Program-made: the position numbers and the translations under genes
In this document: positions 1 through 9,832 of the stretch, in pieces
Layout: each line of letters starts with the position of its first letter
Numbering within the stretch: position 1 is the first letter of the stretch
Source of the DNA: Lactococcus ileimucosae
GTDB taxonomy: Bacteria > Bacillota > Bacilli > Lactobacillales > Streptococcaceae
Assembly (NCBI RefSeq): GCF_943193185.1
Contig: NZ_CALPDE010000018.1
Location: 1-45,454, forward strand
DNA: 45,454 nucleotides
Reading direction: 5' to 3'
The notes under the pieces: generated by a model
The model's input: only the letters and a program-made list of their open reading frames with translations
What the model was told of the DNA's origin: nothing
The model's database searches: none

Positions 1-200
1 GTTACGTTTACTTTCTGAGTCTATAGTATAAAAAAAAAAAAAAGGTCAAATGAAATGAGTGTTTGATGAGAAAAGGGGCTTGGTTTGGCTTGGAGGTTTG
101 CTTTTTCTTTCTTCTGGACTAAGAGAACTTGTTTGCAGACATGAGAAAGAGAAGGGAACAAAAGTAAAAATTTGGCTAAAAATAGCCAAAGCGGGAATAC

Positions 201-250
201 AAAAATCGCTCAAGCATGGCACTCCTGTTTGCCTTTTTCGAGCGATTTTT
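201..250. terminator. Bidirectional Rho-independent terminator
   Basis: An 11-bp perfect inverted repeat (AAAAATCGCTC at 201-211, GAGCGATTTTT at 240-250) with a 28-nt loop. It can end the RpiR-type regulator transcript on the minus strand and any transcript entering from the left on the plus strand. The first 293 bases otherwise hold no convincing gene; a run of 14 A lies at 30-43. Confidence 0.65.
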
Positions 251-293
251 CTTTATTTTGGACTTTTGGTCCCTGCTTTTTTCTACATACTAG

Positions 294-1070
294 CTATAGT
301 GAACTTTCTTTTTGTCTGATGGTTCCGTGTGCTCTATAAATGGTAAACATATCTACGATTATTCGACATACAACTTCCAAAGACAAAATACTTCCCGCAT
401 CGCCATAAAGTTCTTCTTTTTCTAACTTGCTTTGATAGGCCAAAAGATAGTGGTCACTTATCTGAGCCAGCTGGCTACGATGATTACCTGTGAACACTAC
501 TACCTTGGCTCCTTTTTTCTTTGCTTTTTTAGCTGCTGAAATAATTATTTTTTCTTCACCAGTCGAGGAAAGTATAAGCATCATGTCTGCTTTAGTGAGT
601 TTTTCAGCATACATCTCCATATCATCATAATAGCGACTAATCGCATTTTTGCCTAAAGTCTGAAAGCGATGAATCATGTCATCTGCTACAGCTTCACTTG
701 CACCACGTGCTACTGTCATAATCATATCCGCTTCAACCAATGCCTTTGATATAGCTTCTAACTGAGCGGGGTTAAGTAAACCGATCGTCCGAGAAACTTC
801 AACCAAGTTCTTAAAAATATATTGATTTGCCTCGTCTGATAGACCTAGAATTTTGTTTTCTTCGCCATTACTTCCATTTTTATTACGTTTTAAAAAGTTT
901 TTAAAATCCGCAAAACCATCAAAGCCTCTTTTTTTGAGCGTTCTCACAATTGTTGCTGTACTGACATGTGCCTCTTCCGCAATTTGGGTAATCGACATCA
1001 GTTGGACTTTAGACTTGTTTTCTTCTAAAAATTCCCATGCGTATATTTCCGTATCTGATAATTTTTCCAT
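294..1070 (-). CDS. MurR/RpiR family transcriptional regulator (HTH + SIS)
   Basis: A 258-residue DNA-binding regulator of the RpiR family, whose members usually sense a sugar phosphate. The N-terminal 75 residues form the HTH_6 fold with a recognition helix around VSTATIVRTLKKRGF. Residues about 105-245 form a SIS phosphosugar-binding domain (MTVARGASEAVADDM, LILSSTGEEKIIISAAKKA). The length is normal for the family. The ATG is preceded by a strong AGGAGG 3 nt upstream. No sugar gene or kinase is adjacent, so the effector cannot be inferred from context. The neighbour upstream is an unrelated membrane protein. Family assignment is secure; target and ligand are unknown. Confidence 0.9.
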   Translation of the reverse strand: MEKLSDTEIYAWEFLEENKSKVQLMSITQIAEEAHVSTATIVRTLKKRGFDGFADFKNFLKRNKNGSNGEENKILGLSDEANQYIFKNLVEVSRTIGLLNPAQLEAISKALVEADMIMTVARGASEAVADDMIHRFQTLGKNAISRYYDDMEMYAEKLTKADMMLILSSTGEEKIIISAAKKAKKKGAKVVVFTGNHRSQLAQISDHYLLAYQSKLEKEELYGDAGSILSLEVVCRIIVDMFTIYRAHGTIRQKESSL

Positions 1071-1145
1071 AACCTCCTAATTATACCACATGGCTTTGAG
1101 GAAGCCTATGTCAAAAAGTCCCCTTTTCGAACACTTTTATTTCCT

Positions 1146-1727
1146 TTATTCTGCCAGAGCTTTTAATTTTGCATTTTTAAAGACATCAACAAAATATATT
1201 TTATTGAGCAGCTTGCATAGACCAAAAGCAAGGTTGAAATCGACAAAGCTATGGACAATTCCTCCAAAAAAGACAAGCATGAGTAAATTGTTAAGTGCTT
1301 GTGAATCAGTATCCGCAAAACCTATACGGTAAAAGGCTAAAACTACCAATGCTTCTAATCCTGCATGGAAAACAGCCAAAATGAGATTAAAAACTTGTAG
1401 TTTAACTTTTTTGTCCACTAAATCTGGACTCTTTTTCAAAAACCAAGCACCAGCAGTCATAACCACAATGTGGGTTGCGGCCCGCATCCAAATAAGGGGA
1501 ACTGGGACACTGATAAAGAAACCAAGTGTTGTCCCAACAGCTACAAGAGCGGTTAAATAAGGGCTAAAGAACATCGCGGCCATAACTGGCACATGTGAAG
1601 CAAGGGTAAATGATGCTGGCCCAATAACAATCTTTGCCGGCATAATCATCGGAATCAAAATCCCTAAAGCCGTAAGAAGAGCACCAATCACCAAGTTCCT
1701 GATTCTTTTTCTACTCTCAGAGTTCAC
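1146..1727 (-). CDS. Putative ECF-type transporter S component (NiaX-like) membrane protein
   Basis: A 193-residue protein with about five or six hydrophobic segments, the size and shape of substrate-binding S components of energy-coupling factor vitamin transporters. The segment FTLASHVPVMAAMFFSPYLTALVAVGTTLGF resembles niacin-type S components as I remember them, but I could not search. S components of this type share a general EcfAA'T module encoded elsewhere, and no ATPase gene is near here. The start is GTG with a weak ribosome site. Upstream, at 1785-1809, is a palindromic array that could be a vitamin-repressor operator. The ECF S-component call is moderately sure; niacin specificity is a guess. 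Confidence 0.6.
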   Translation of the reverse strand: MNSESRKRIRNLVIGALLTALGILIPMIMPAKIVIGPASFTLASHVPVMAAMFFSPYLTALVAVGTTLGFFISVPVPLIWMRAATHIVVMTAGAWFLKKSPDLVDKKVKLQVFNLILAVFHAGLEALVVLAFYRIGFADTDSQALNNLLMLVFFGGIVHSFVDFNLAFGLCKLLNKIYFVDVFKNAKLKALAE

Positions 1728-1784
1728 TTTTATAATACCAACCTTTCTATGTTCACTATTTTACAATATTTCTAGAGTAAAAAT

Positions 1785-1809
1785 ATTACATTTCAGTTAC
1801 AAATGTAAT
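1785..1809. promoter_or_regulatory. Palindromic operator candidate upstream of the S-component gene
   Basis: ATTACATTT at 1785-1793 is repeated inverted as AAATGTAAT at 1801-1809. Inside it is a perfect 12-bp palindrome, TTACAAATGTAA (1797-1808). It lies 58-82 nt upstream of the GTG start of the S-component gene. The position and TACA/TGTA half-sites would suit a repressor such as NiaR, but this is inference. Confidence 0.4.
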
Positions 1810-1828
1810 TGGATAACATGAATTAAAA

Positions 1829-1852
1829 AAAGTCTGAGGTACTCCAGACTTT
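1829..1852 (-). terminator. Terminator of the MarR-MFS-DUF4811 operon
   Basis: AAAGTCTG (1829-1836) and CAGACTTT (1845-1852) form an 8-bp stem. On the minus strand it is followed by a run of T (A-run at 1825-1831). It lies just after the DUF4811 stop codon. Confidence 0.8.
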
Positions 1853-1856
1853 CTAG

Positions 1857-2573
1857 CTATTCTTTAAAGCCAAGCCGCTCTTTTATTTTGCTGACTTGGA
1901 GCTTCGCAAACTCCTCTGGATTGCGCTTTTGCAGTTCCATCACTTCTCTCGCTTGTATTGGATTATCCTTTAAAAATGTTTCCAGTTGTGCTTGCATTGT
2001 TGGTGCTGCTGCCTGCAATTTTTTAGCTTCTTCTTGTGTCAAGACCAGCCAAGTGTCTTTAGGTACATAAGCACGTGCATGTTCAGAAACAAGTTTACCT
2101 TCCTCGTTACCGATACCAAAAAGAAATCTCATAAAGCTATTTTTAAATTGCCATCTTACTGTTCTTATCATAAGCTTGGCTTCTGATTCATCTGTTCGTT
2201 TATAATCTGCAGTTTTTTTCAAAGTTTCAACCAAATGCTTTTCATCGGGTTGGAAGTGAGCAGTCGGTTCTTTATCCTTTCTATTTGTACGGTAGACCAG
2301 CACATAGTTATGAGTACCCTTACCAATTTCTGACTTTAGGAGCATTCCAAATTCAACATCAAGAGGGCCTGCTGTATAGATTATTTTTGTCTCTGTTGAT
2401 GTTCTTTTCTCCATCCCCCAATTATCCTTGATATGCAATGTCAGAAGCACGACAGACAGTGTGAGCAAAAGCAAAGATAATCCGCCTACAAAAGCACGCC
2501 AAACGTCTTTATCAATATACATGAATCCAAAAAAAGTTGAAAGTGCAAATAAAGTAATAAATATGATAATCAC
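1857..2573 (-). CDS. DUF4811 membrane protein, partner of the MFS efflux gene
   Basis: A 238-residue protein starting with two transmembrane helices (about residues 1-20 and 28-48), followed by a soluble region with a charged C-terminus. It matches the DUF4811 family of lactobacilli, lactococci and enterococci, which is regularly encoded next to a 14-helix MFS drug exporter, as here. The start is GTG, and its first base is shared with the MFS stop codon (TAGTG), so translation is probably coupled. The biochemical function of DUF4811 is unknown; a helper role for the exporter is inferred from context only. Confidence 0.85.
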   Translation of the reverse strand: MIIIFITLFALSTFFGFMYIDKDVWRAFVGGLSLLLLTLSVVLLTLHIKDNWGMEKRTSTETKIIYTAGPLDVEFGMLLKSEIGKGTHNYVLVYRTNRKDKEPTAHFQPDEKHLVETLKKTADYKRTDESEAKLMIRTVRWQFKNSFMRFLFGIGNEEGKLVSEHARAYVPKDTWLVLTQEEAKKLQAAAPTMQAQLETFLKDNPIQAREVMELQKRNPEEFAKLQVSKIKERLGFKE

Positions 2574-4099
2574 TATTTTACACCCCCTACTTCTTTTTTT
2601 CCTTTCGCAACATGCCCTTGAAGGAAAAATGAAAGAATTAGTCCAAAAAGAGCAAAGGATAAACCAAGGGCAAAAGAGGCATGATAACCTTTAAGCATCG
2701 CCTCCAACATGTCGCCTGCAAAAGCAAGTGGATTGGTCTCTTTCAAGCTTGCTGCAGGTTGTGAATTGGTAATAATATTTTGCGTAACAGAGCTTAAGAG
2801 GGCTACCACAACAGCTGAGGCTACTTGACGTGCCGTACTATTTGCTGCAGTGCCGTGCGCAGACTGTTCGCGCGGTAAAGCATTCATTGCTGATGCAGTT
2901 AAAGGCATCATAACCATAGCAATACCAAACATCCGTAAACCATAAAGGACTGTAATAAAATGCTCAGGAGTCGTTGTCGTCAAAAACATAAATGGGATTG
3001 TACCAACAGCTAAAATGGTAAAGCCAACACGGGACAAGCGTTTAGCCCCCACCTTGTCGTAGGCAGCTCCCGCAAGCGGACTCACAAGCCCCATCATCAG
3101 AGCGCCTGGCAAGAGTGTCAACCCTGAACTAAGGGGCGAAAGACCATGAACTTGTTGCATATACAAGGGAAGCATCATCTCAACCCCCATCATAGCCATC
3201 ATCGAAAGCGCCATAACAACTGTTGTTAAGGCAAACTGTCTATTTTTAAATACAGAAACATCCAAAAAAGGATTTTCCATATGCAATTGGCGACGCACAA
3301 ATACAGCGATAATAACAATACCTGCAACGATGGGTAAAATAACCGTTTGAAGGTTACCCCAGCCATCGCTCGCAACGTTAGTAAAACCCCATAAAAAAAG
3401 ACCAAACCCAAGAATTGATTCCAATAACGAAAGGAAATCCAAGCTCACCTCACGATTTGGTACGATATCCCGCATGAATATCAGCATCAATACCCAACAA
3501 ATGGCGATAACAAGCATAGGAATTAAAAAAATTGTGCGCCATGATTGTTCTAAAGTAAAACCTAAAATAACATGATTTTTATCCAAAATCCATCCCGCAT
3601 AAGTTGGGCCAATCGCTGGGGCAAGACCAATAACAAGACCCATGCTTCCCATGACCGCTCCCATTTGTTTTGGTGAAAACATGTTGACCAGAACAACCTG
3701 CATCAGTGGCATTGAAATCCCAACAGCGATTGCTTGCAAGATACGAGCAGCCAGAAAAATATTCCAGGCTGATGTTGGCGCCGAATAAGCTGCAAACATC
3801 CCTGCCCACAAGATTGCGTAAGAAATTAAGTACAACCAACGTGTTGAAAATTTTGTTGCCAAATAGGCAGAAACAGGAATCATAATACCATTTGCCAATA
3901 AGAACCATGTGGTAGCTTGTTGACCCGTAGCCAGCGAAACGTTAAAATCATTCATTAACGTGGGCATCGCTGTTCCCAGCGAGGTTTGCATGAGCATCCC
4001 TCCAAAAGTAGCTACCAAAATAAGTGTAAGAATAATTCCCCGATTAAAAGGACTCTCCTGCCTATCGAGTGGCTGACCTTTTACACGTTCCTCAGTCAT
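2573..4099 (-). CDS. MDR family MFS exporter (DHA2, EmrB/QacA type)
   Basis: A 508-residue integral membrane protein with 14 predicted helices, the architecture of drug:H+ antiporter family 2. Visible family marks include the opening helix (ILVATFGGMLMQTSLGTAMPTLMNDF), the motif-A-like region after helix 2 (LATKFSTRWLYL) and motif C in helix 5 (GSMGLVIGLAPAIGPTYAGWIL). It should export hydrophobic or cationic compounds from the cytoplasm. Its ATG overlaps the stop of the MarR gene by 4 nt and its stop overlaps the DUF4811 start, giving a tight three-gene operon presumably induced when the MarR repressor releases. The substrate cannot be told from sequence. Confidence 0.92.
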   Translation of the reverse strand: MTEERVKGQPLDRQESPFNRGIILTLILVATFGGMLMQTSLGTAMPTLMNDFNVSLATGQQATTWFLLANGIMIPVSAYLATKFSTRWLYLISYAILWAGMFAAYSAPTSAWNIFLAARILQAIAVGISMPLMQVVLVNMFSPKQMGAVMGSMGLVIGLAPAIGPTYAGWILDKNHVILGFTLEQSWRTIFLIPMLVIAICWVLMLIFMRDIVPNREVSLDFLSLLESILGFGLFLWGFTNVASDGWGNLQTVILPIVAGIVIIAVFVRRQLHMENPFLDVSVFKNRQFALTTVVMALSMMAMMGVEMMLPLYMQQVHGLSPLSSGLTLLPGALMMGLVSPLAGAAYDKVGAKRLSRVGFTILAVGTIPFMFLTTTTPEHFITVLYGLRMFGIAMVMMPLTASAMNALPREQSAHGTAANSTARQVASAVVVALLSSVTQNIITNSQPAASLKETNPLAFAGDMLEAMLKGYHASFALGLSFALFGLILSFFLQGHVAKGKKEVGGVK

Positions 4100-4563
4100 A
4101 CTTTTTCATTTTCCTCCTCGAATATTTCCATTGCCAAGTCAAAAAAGAGTTGGACATCATCAATAAAATTTTTGGTACGTTCCTCACCCATTCGTTCCAG
4201 AATTTTCGCAATACGACTAATGGCTTCTTTTCTTGAACGTTCTGCTTCTTCACGTCCTTTAGCTGTAATGGCGACCAAAATTTTCCGACGGTCTATACGG
4301 GAAATCTCTCGTGTAACAAGGCCCTTTTCCTCAAGATTGTTGAGGATGGTTGCTACCCTAGCCGTACTCATACTGGTTTGTTTAGCTATATCACTGGGTA
4401 AAACAGGTAAGCCCGTATTTTTGTATAACTCCCTCAAAACCAATTTTTCACCATGCGCGTATTTATTAAAACGGCTCATCACTTCAGTTTTGCTTCTATT
4501 TTTTAAACAAGATAAAAAAGTTTCTGCTGCTTGATTGTAATCCATGCTCCTCATCTCTAACAC
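4096..4563 (-). CDS. MarR family transcriptional regulator of the efflux operon
   Basis: A winged-helix regulator of up to 155 residues. The HTH lies around LPSDIAKQTSMSTARVATILNNLEEKGLVTREISRIDRRKI, with the characteristic D-R-R wing. Three starts are possible in frame: GTG at 4563, ATG at 4554 and ATG at 4545. None has an ideally spaced ribosome site, because the GAGGAG lies directly before the ATG at 4545. First gene of the MarR-MFS-DUF4811 operon. The palindrome over its promoter makes autorepression likely. Confidence 0.92.
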   Translation of the reverse strand: MLEMRSMDYNQAAETFLSCLKNRSKTEVMSRFNKYAHGEKLVLRELYKNTGLPVLPSDIAKQTSMSTARVATILNNLEEKGLVTREISRIDRRKILVAITAKGREEAERSRKEAISRIAKILERMGEERTKNFIDDVQLFFDLAMEIFEEENEKV

Positions 4564-4574
4564 TGTTAATTATT

Positions 4575-4616
4575 TAATACTGTTAGTATTATATTCTCTT
4601 TATAATAAATTGTCAA
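4575..4616 (-). promoter_or_regulatory. Consensus promoter with overlapping MarR operator
   Basis: On the minus strand there is a perfect -35 TTGACA (4611-4616), a 17-nt spacer and a perfect -10 TATAAT (4588-4593). Overlapping the -10 is the palindrome TAATAC-TGTTA-GTATTA (4575-4591). A second copy of ACTGTTA lies 17 bp away (4562-4568 versus 4579-4585), which suggests two repressor half-sites on the same helix face. Confidence 0.8.
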
Positions 4617-4689
4617 TAATTTACGCTTTATGAAAGCCGCTTGATAAATAAAGAGTTTTCTTCCTCCTCATTAAAAAACGTGTACAAAA

Positions 4690-4764
4690 AATAGCCTCCG
4701 CAAATAAAGACTATTCTCAATCAATACTTTGTAAAAATAAAAATCTCCTTGCATAAGCAAAGAG
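4690..4764 (-). terminator. Two tandem minus-strand terminator-like hairpins
   Basis: Read on the minus strand, CTCTTTGC-TTAT-GCAAGGAG (4745-4764) is followed by ATTTTTATTTTT. About 30 nt further, AATAGTC...GGCTATT is followed by T6. No intact gene lies upstream on this strand, so they may serve a decayed or small transcript. Confidence 0.45.
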
Positions 4765-4984
4765 CTAAAAACTATAAGGAGTATCCTACTGGATAAGTCA
4801 ATTATAGCAAAATGAAAGCGGTATCTCAAGTCCTAATATAAAATATTCAACTCTTCTGACTGGAAGCAAGATTTCGAAAAAAACAGCTCGTCCACATATA
4901 TTGTCTCTGAAATATCAGATGAATGCATTACAAGCACTAGACTTTAGATGGAGTGCCTTTCACTCCATTTGGCTAATCAACAAT

Positions 4985-5074
4985 TTATGAAATATAAGAA
5001 ACACGCATCGCAACCGGCACAGTTGTAACGGTCCAACTTAAAACTTTTATAAGTGTAAGTTTTTCCTCGTTCAT
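4985..5074 (-). pseudogene. 29-codon ORF, possible remnant of a DUF2061-like membrane protein
   Basis: ATG to TAA, 29 residues, with the core KVLSWTVTTVPVAMRVSYIS. The K-x-x-S-W and later S-Y/W spacing resembles the start of DUF2061 small membrane proteins (LKAISWRIIGTLDT type) as remembered. The reading frame closes straight after this segment and nothing recognisable follows. There is no good ribosome site. It is either a fragment or a chance ORF. Confidence 0.25.
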
Positions 5075-5136
5075 AAAATCTGTCTATTTATGTCCGATTT
5101 TACAGCTTGTAAGCAGATGATAATGACCGAATATTG

Positions 5137-5145
5137 TGCTATACT
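5137..5145 (+). promoter_or_regulatory. Extended -10 promoter for the membrane glycosyltransferase
   Basis: TGCTATACT, an extended -10 element, about 130 nt upstream of the ATG. No good -35 is seen. It is the best promoter candidate for the gene at 5277. Confidence 0.45.
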
Positions 5146-5276
5146 GTACACAGCATTAAAAACTCATGTAATTGACAGACTATTAAGAAGGTGCAGACAG
5201 GACATACTCCAATTATTTGAACCCTGTATAACTTAGAAGCAAAGCCAATGTCAAAAATAAAAGGAAAGAGATTAAA

Positions 5277-6857
5277 GTGATAAAAAAAGTATATAAAGAT
5301 AAGTTCGACAAGTTTATAAATAAAGCGATATTCGTACTAGCCTTTCTATTTAGCGCTCTTTGGCTTTTTAATACCGTGAGATCAGACAATTTTGCGATAG
5401 ATAAAGTCTTCTCCAAAAATGGAGGCTATATTTTCATAGTTGCCTTAATTATCATGACCGTAGCATATTTAAAACGAAGTGAACTTAAAAAATGGGCAAT
5501 TACTTCTATAGAATTTTTAACAAATCATATATTAGCACTGTTTGGAATAATGATCTTCTTTCAAATCATTATCCTTTTATTCGCTTCAGGACTTGCGGGT
5601 TATGACATCTGGGGACTCTATCATCATGCCGTAGGGGATCTAAATATTGAAAAATCACCCTATTTACAAATGTATCCTAATAATTTTTTACTTTTCCTAT
5701 TAATGAAAGTAGTTCATAGTTTAACAGCCTTACAAGTCTTAAATATTATAGCAATTGATGTTTCGATAGTAATATCATTTTTTACAGCAAAAATGATATT
5801 CGGAGAACCTTCAGCAAAATATAGCGCATTAATATTTATGGCAACACTAGGCTTTACTCCCTGGCTTTTAAATACCTATAGCGATACATTTGTATTGCCT
5901 TTTGTTGCTTTAGGTATGTTCTTTCTGAGCAAGTGGAATCAAAAGTACACAGAACCTCTACATAGATTTGCCTATTTACTAGCAGCTGGTTTTTCTAGCG
6001 CTGTAGCTTATTATTTAAAACCCTCAGCAATTATTTTTGTGATAGCATATTTTCTGGTTTCTGCACTTAAATGCACGAAAATAAAAACCTTTCTTATCCC
6101 TTTAATCATATTTTTCATTGGAGCCTTGCTATTTGCAGCACCTTTGAAAGTATATATAAATCATCAAACAATTGTCCATTTTGATAAAGATAAAGAATTT
6201 CCTTTGACACATTTTATGATGCTGGGTTTATCTAAAAACGGTATGTACAATAAAGCGGACGTGAATCTTACACGAGCAGCAAAAACTGCTAAAGAAAAGA
6301 AAAAAGCCAATATTGAAGTAATCAAGCAAAGGCTTAAGAAGTTAGGAATTGTGGGGTACGTCCAATTTTTATATGGAAAATATTATAAAAATACACATGA
6401 TGGAACCTACGCTTGGGGATCTGACGGTGGAGGCAAGACTGGTTTTATGGTGAAAGCCAATCTTAACGATAGTGAAAAACTCTCCCCTTTTATCCATTCA
6501 AGTTTTGGAAAATTTTTGAGAAGCTTCATTTATACAGATGATAATGGTTTAGGATATCAAAACGGGGAAAATCTTTTTGTTTATAGGATAATCGCTCAAT
6601 TCGTATATATTATTATGGTTTTAGGTATATTGCTTTCAACTTTAAAAGAAAAATATGATTTCAAAATAATGTGGTTACTCCTATCCATGATTGGGCTAAT
6701 GATGTTCTTGCTATTATTTGAGGGAGGAAGAAGCCGCTATTTAATACAGGCAATACCTGTTTTCACTCTTTTATCAGGTTATGGTTACAGCACTGTACCT
6801 CATCTTAAAGAAAAAATGCTAAACTTGCCCAGCAAGATAGAGAAAAATAACATGTAA
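5277..6857 (+). CDS. GT-C-fold polytopic membrane glycosyltransferase, unknown substrate
   Basis: A 526-residue protein with about 11-12 hydrophobic helices and a soluble insert (about residues 330-410). The large loop after helix 3 contains YDIWGLYHHA and SPYLQMYPNNFLLFLLM. This arrangement is typical of lipid-linked-sugar GT-C enzymes, where an acidic residue early in the first outer loop is catalytic. The MYPNN loop reminds me of the XrtG-associated glycosyltransferase family (TIGR03766), but there is no exosortase gene here. The ATG directly follows GAGATTAAAGTG, with AAAGG further upstream. It is monocistronic, between its own promoter and a strong terminator. Substrate and acceptor are unknown; transfer of a sugar to a surface polymer or protein is likely. 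Confidence 0.7.
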   Translation: MIKKVYKDKFDKFINKAIFVLAFLFSALWLFNTVRSDNFAIDKVFSKNGGYIFIVALIIMTVAYLKRSELKKWAITSIEFLTNHILALFGIMIFFQIIILLFASGLAGYDIWGLYHHAVGDLNIEKSPYLQMYPNNFLLFLLMKVVHSLTALQVLNIIAIDVSIVISFFTAKMIFGEPSAKYSALIFMATLGFTPWLLNTYSDTFVLPFVALGMFFLSKWNQKYTEPLHRFAYLLAAGFSSAVAYYLKPSAIIFVIAYFLVSALKCTKIKTFLIPLIIFFIGALLFAAPLKVYINHQTIVHFDKDKEFPLTHFMMLGLSKNGMYNKADVNLTRAAKTAKEKKKANIEVIKQRLKKLGIVGYVQFLYGKYYKNTHDGTYAWGSDGGGKTGFMVKANLNDSEKLSPFIHSSFGKFLRSFIYTDDNGLGYQNGENLFVYRIIAQFVYIIMVLGILLSTLKEKYDFKIMWLLLSMIGLMMFLLLFEGGRSRYLIQAIPVFTLLSGYGYSTVPHLKEKMLNLPSKIEKNNM

Positions 6858-6880
6858 AAAACGAGACTAAACCTCCAAAT

Positions 6881-6928
6881 AAAAAGTGCTTACCCATAAT
6901 TTGCTCTGCATACGGGTAAGCACTTTTT
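6881..6928. terminator. Strong bidirectional terminator between glycosyltransferase and gyrB
   Basis: A 15-bp perfect inverted repeat: AAAAAGTGCTTACCC (6881-6895) and GGGTAAGCACTTTTT (6914-6928). T-runs on both strands serve the two convergent genes. Confidence 0.9.
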
Positions 6929-6964
6929 ATTCGTATTATAGCTTTAATCCAGTTTTTTAATCAA

Positions 6965-8980
<2,016 letters not shown>

Positions 8981-9086
8981 TTACTATATACCGCGACATG
9001 TACAAGCTTGATAATTGGCAGGAAAAAACGTGGAAAAAGAGTAGCATAAAGCCATTTTTGCTTCTTCACATGAGAGAGTCCACAAC

Positions 9087-9824
9087 TTAATTGGCATGTA
9101 TTTTTGAAAAGTTCTTCCATGACCAAGGCAGATAAATGATTGTCCAGAAAATTAAGACCGTCATAATCAGTCCTACAATATAGTAAGAACCAAAAATATT
9201 ATAGAGTGGCTCAAGTGGACTACCAGGAACCGGTATTCTTAGAAAGAAAAAGTTTTGGTCCCAAATCTGATTGAGAAACGCGCAGATAGGCACTACAATC
9301 ATTAAGAAAAGTGTAGAACGCCATAAATTGCGCCAACAAGGAACAATCTACTTAGTCATTAAGCGCATCAAAACATAAGTTATTAACAAACAATGAATTA
9401 GAAAACTCTGCCATACGAAAATGTTAACAAAATTATTTGTTACCCAGTTAGGAGTCAAAAGGGCAAAAGCTGCTCCGGGTAAAGTCAAACTATACAACAG
9501 CTCACGACTGGTTTTCGTTGAACGTACAGAATCATAGGCAATAATAAAAATTCCAAGCCCACAAAGTTGGAAGGGTAAGCTGGCATATTCAAACTGGTTT
9601 GTCATCACTAAAATAACGTCTCTAATAATTTCAGTTAAGAGAATAAAAGAAGCAATGCCTAAACGAAGTTTTTTTCGCTTATTATCATTCGCTCGGATAT
9701 ATGTACGCGTCAGTGTAAAACTGAGAAGTGCTAACAAAGATAAGGCAAATAAATGATCGGCACTAAACAAGCCAAAACCAGGTCCCACTGCCTTTTCGTT
9801 AGAAATAAGAAAGGTATTCATCAT
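9087..9824 (-). pseudogene. TIGR02206/YwaF-type membrane protein, interrupted by one in-frame TAG
   Basis: The frame from ATG 9824 to the stop at 9087 spans 246 codons and has a single amber codon at 9348-9350, after residue 158. Translation on both sides of it is continuous in the same frame: ...VLMRLMTK-stop-IVPCWRNLWRS...YLPWSWKNFSKIHAN. The whole gives a six- to seven-helix membrane protein of the YwaF family (usual length about 240 residues), whose role is unknown. The first part lacks the last two helices. A single base change (for example from CAG, AAG or TGG) would explain the stop. It lies between the HAD gene (8 nt away) and gyrB. Confidence 0.75.
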
Positions 9825-9832
9825 GATTCACT

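Larger units (their letters stand above)
4617..5130. other. Gene-poor stretch with hairpins, no convincing gene
   Basis: About 500 bases between the MarR promoter and the glycosyltransferase promoter. It contains two hairpins with T-runs on the minus strand (about 4690-4717 and 4745-4764), an 8-bp hairpin ATGGAGTG/CACTCCAT at 4948-4968, and one 29-codon minus-strand ORF (4985-5074). The stretch may be a decayed gene. Confidence 0.5.

Noticed and set aside
59-319. 86-codon plus-strand ORF at the left edge
   Set aside because: GTG start without a ribosome site, it runs through the bidirectional terminator, and its composition does not look like protein.
1080-1088. TGGTATAAT as promoter of the RpiR-type regulator
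   Set aside because: The hexamer (1080-1085) is only 9 nt before the ATG. A start from it would remove the strong AGGAGG, so the true promoter is probably elsewhere or the match is chance.
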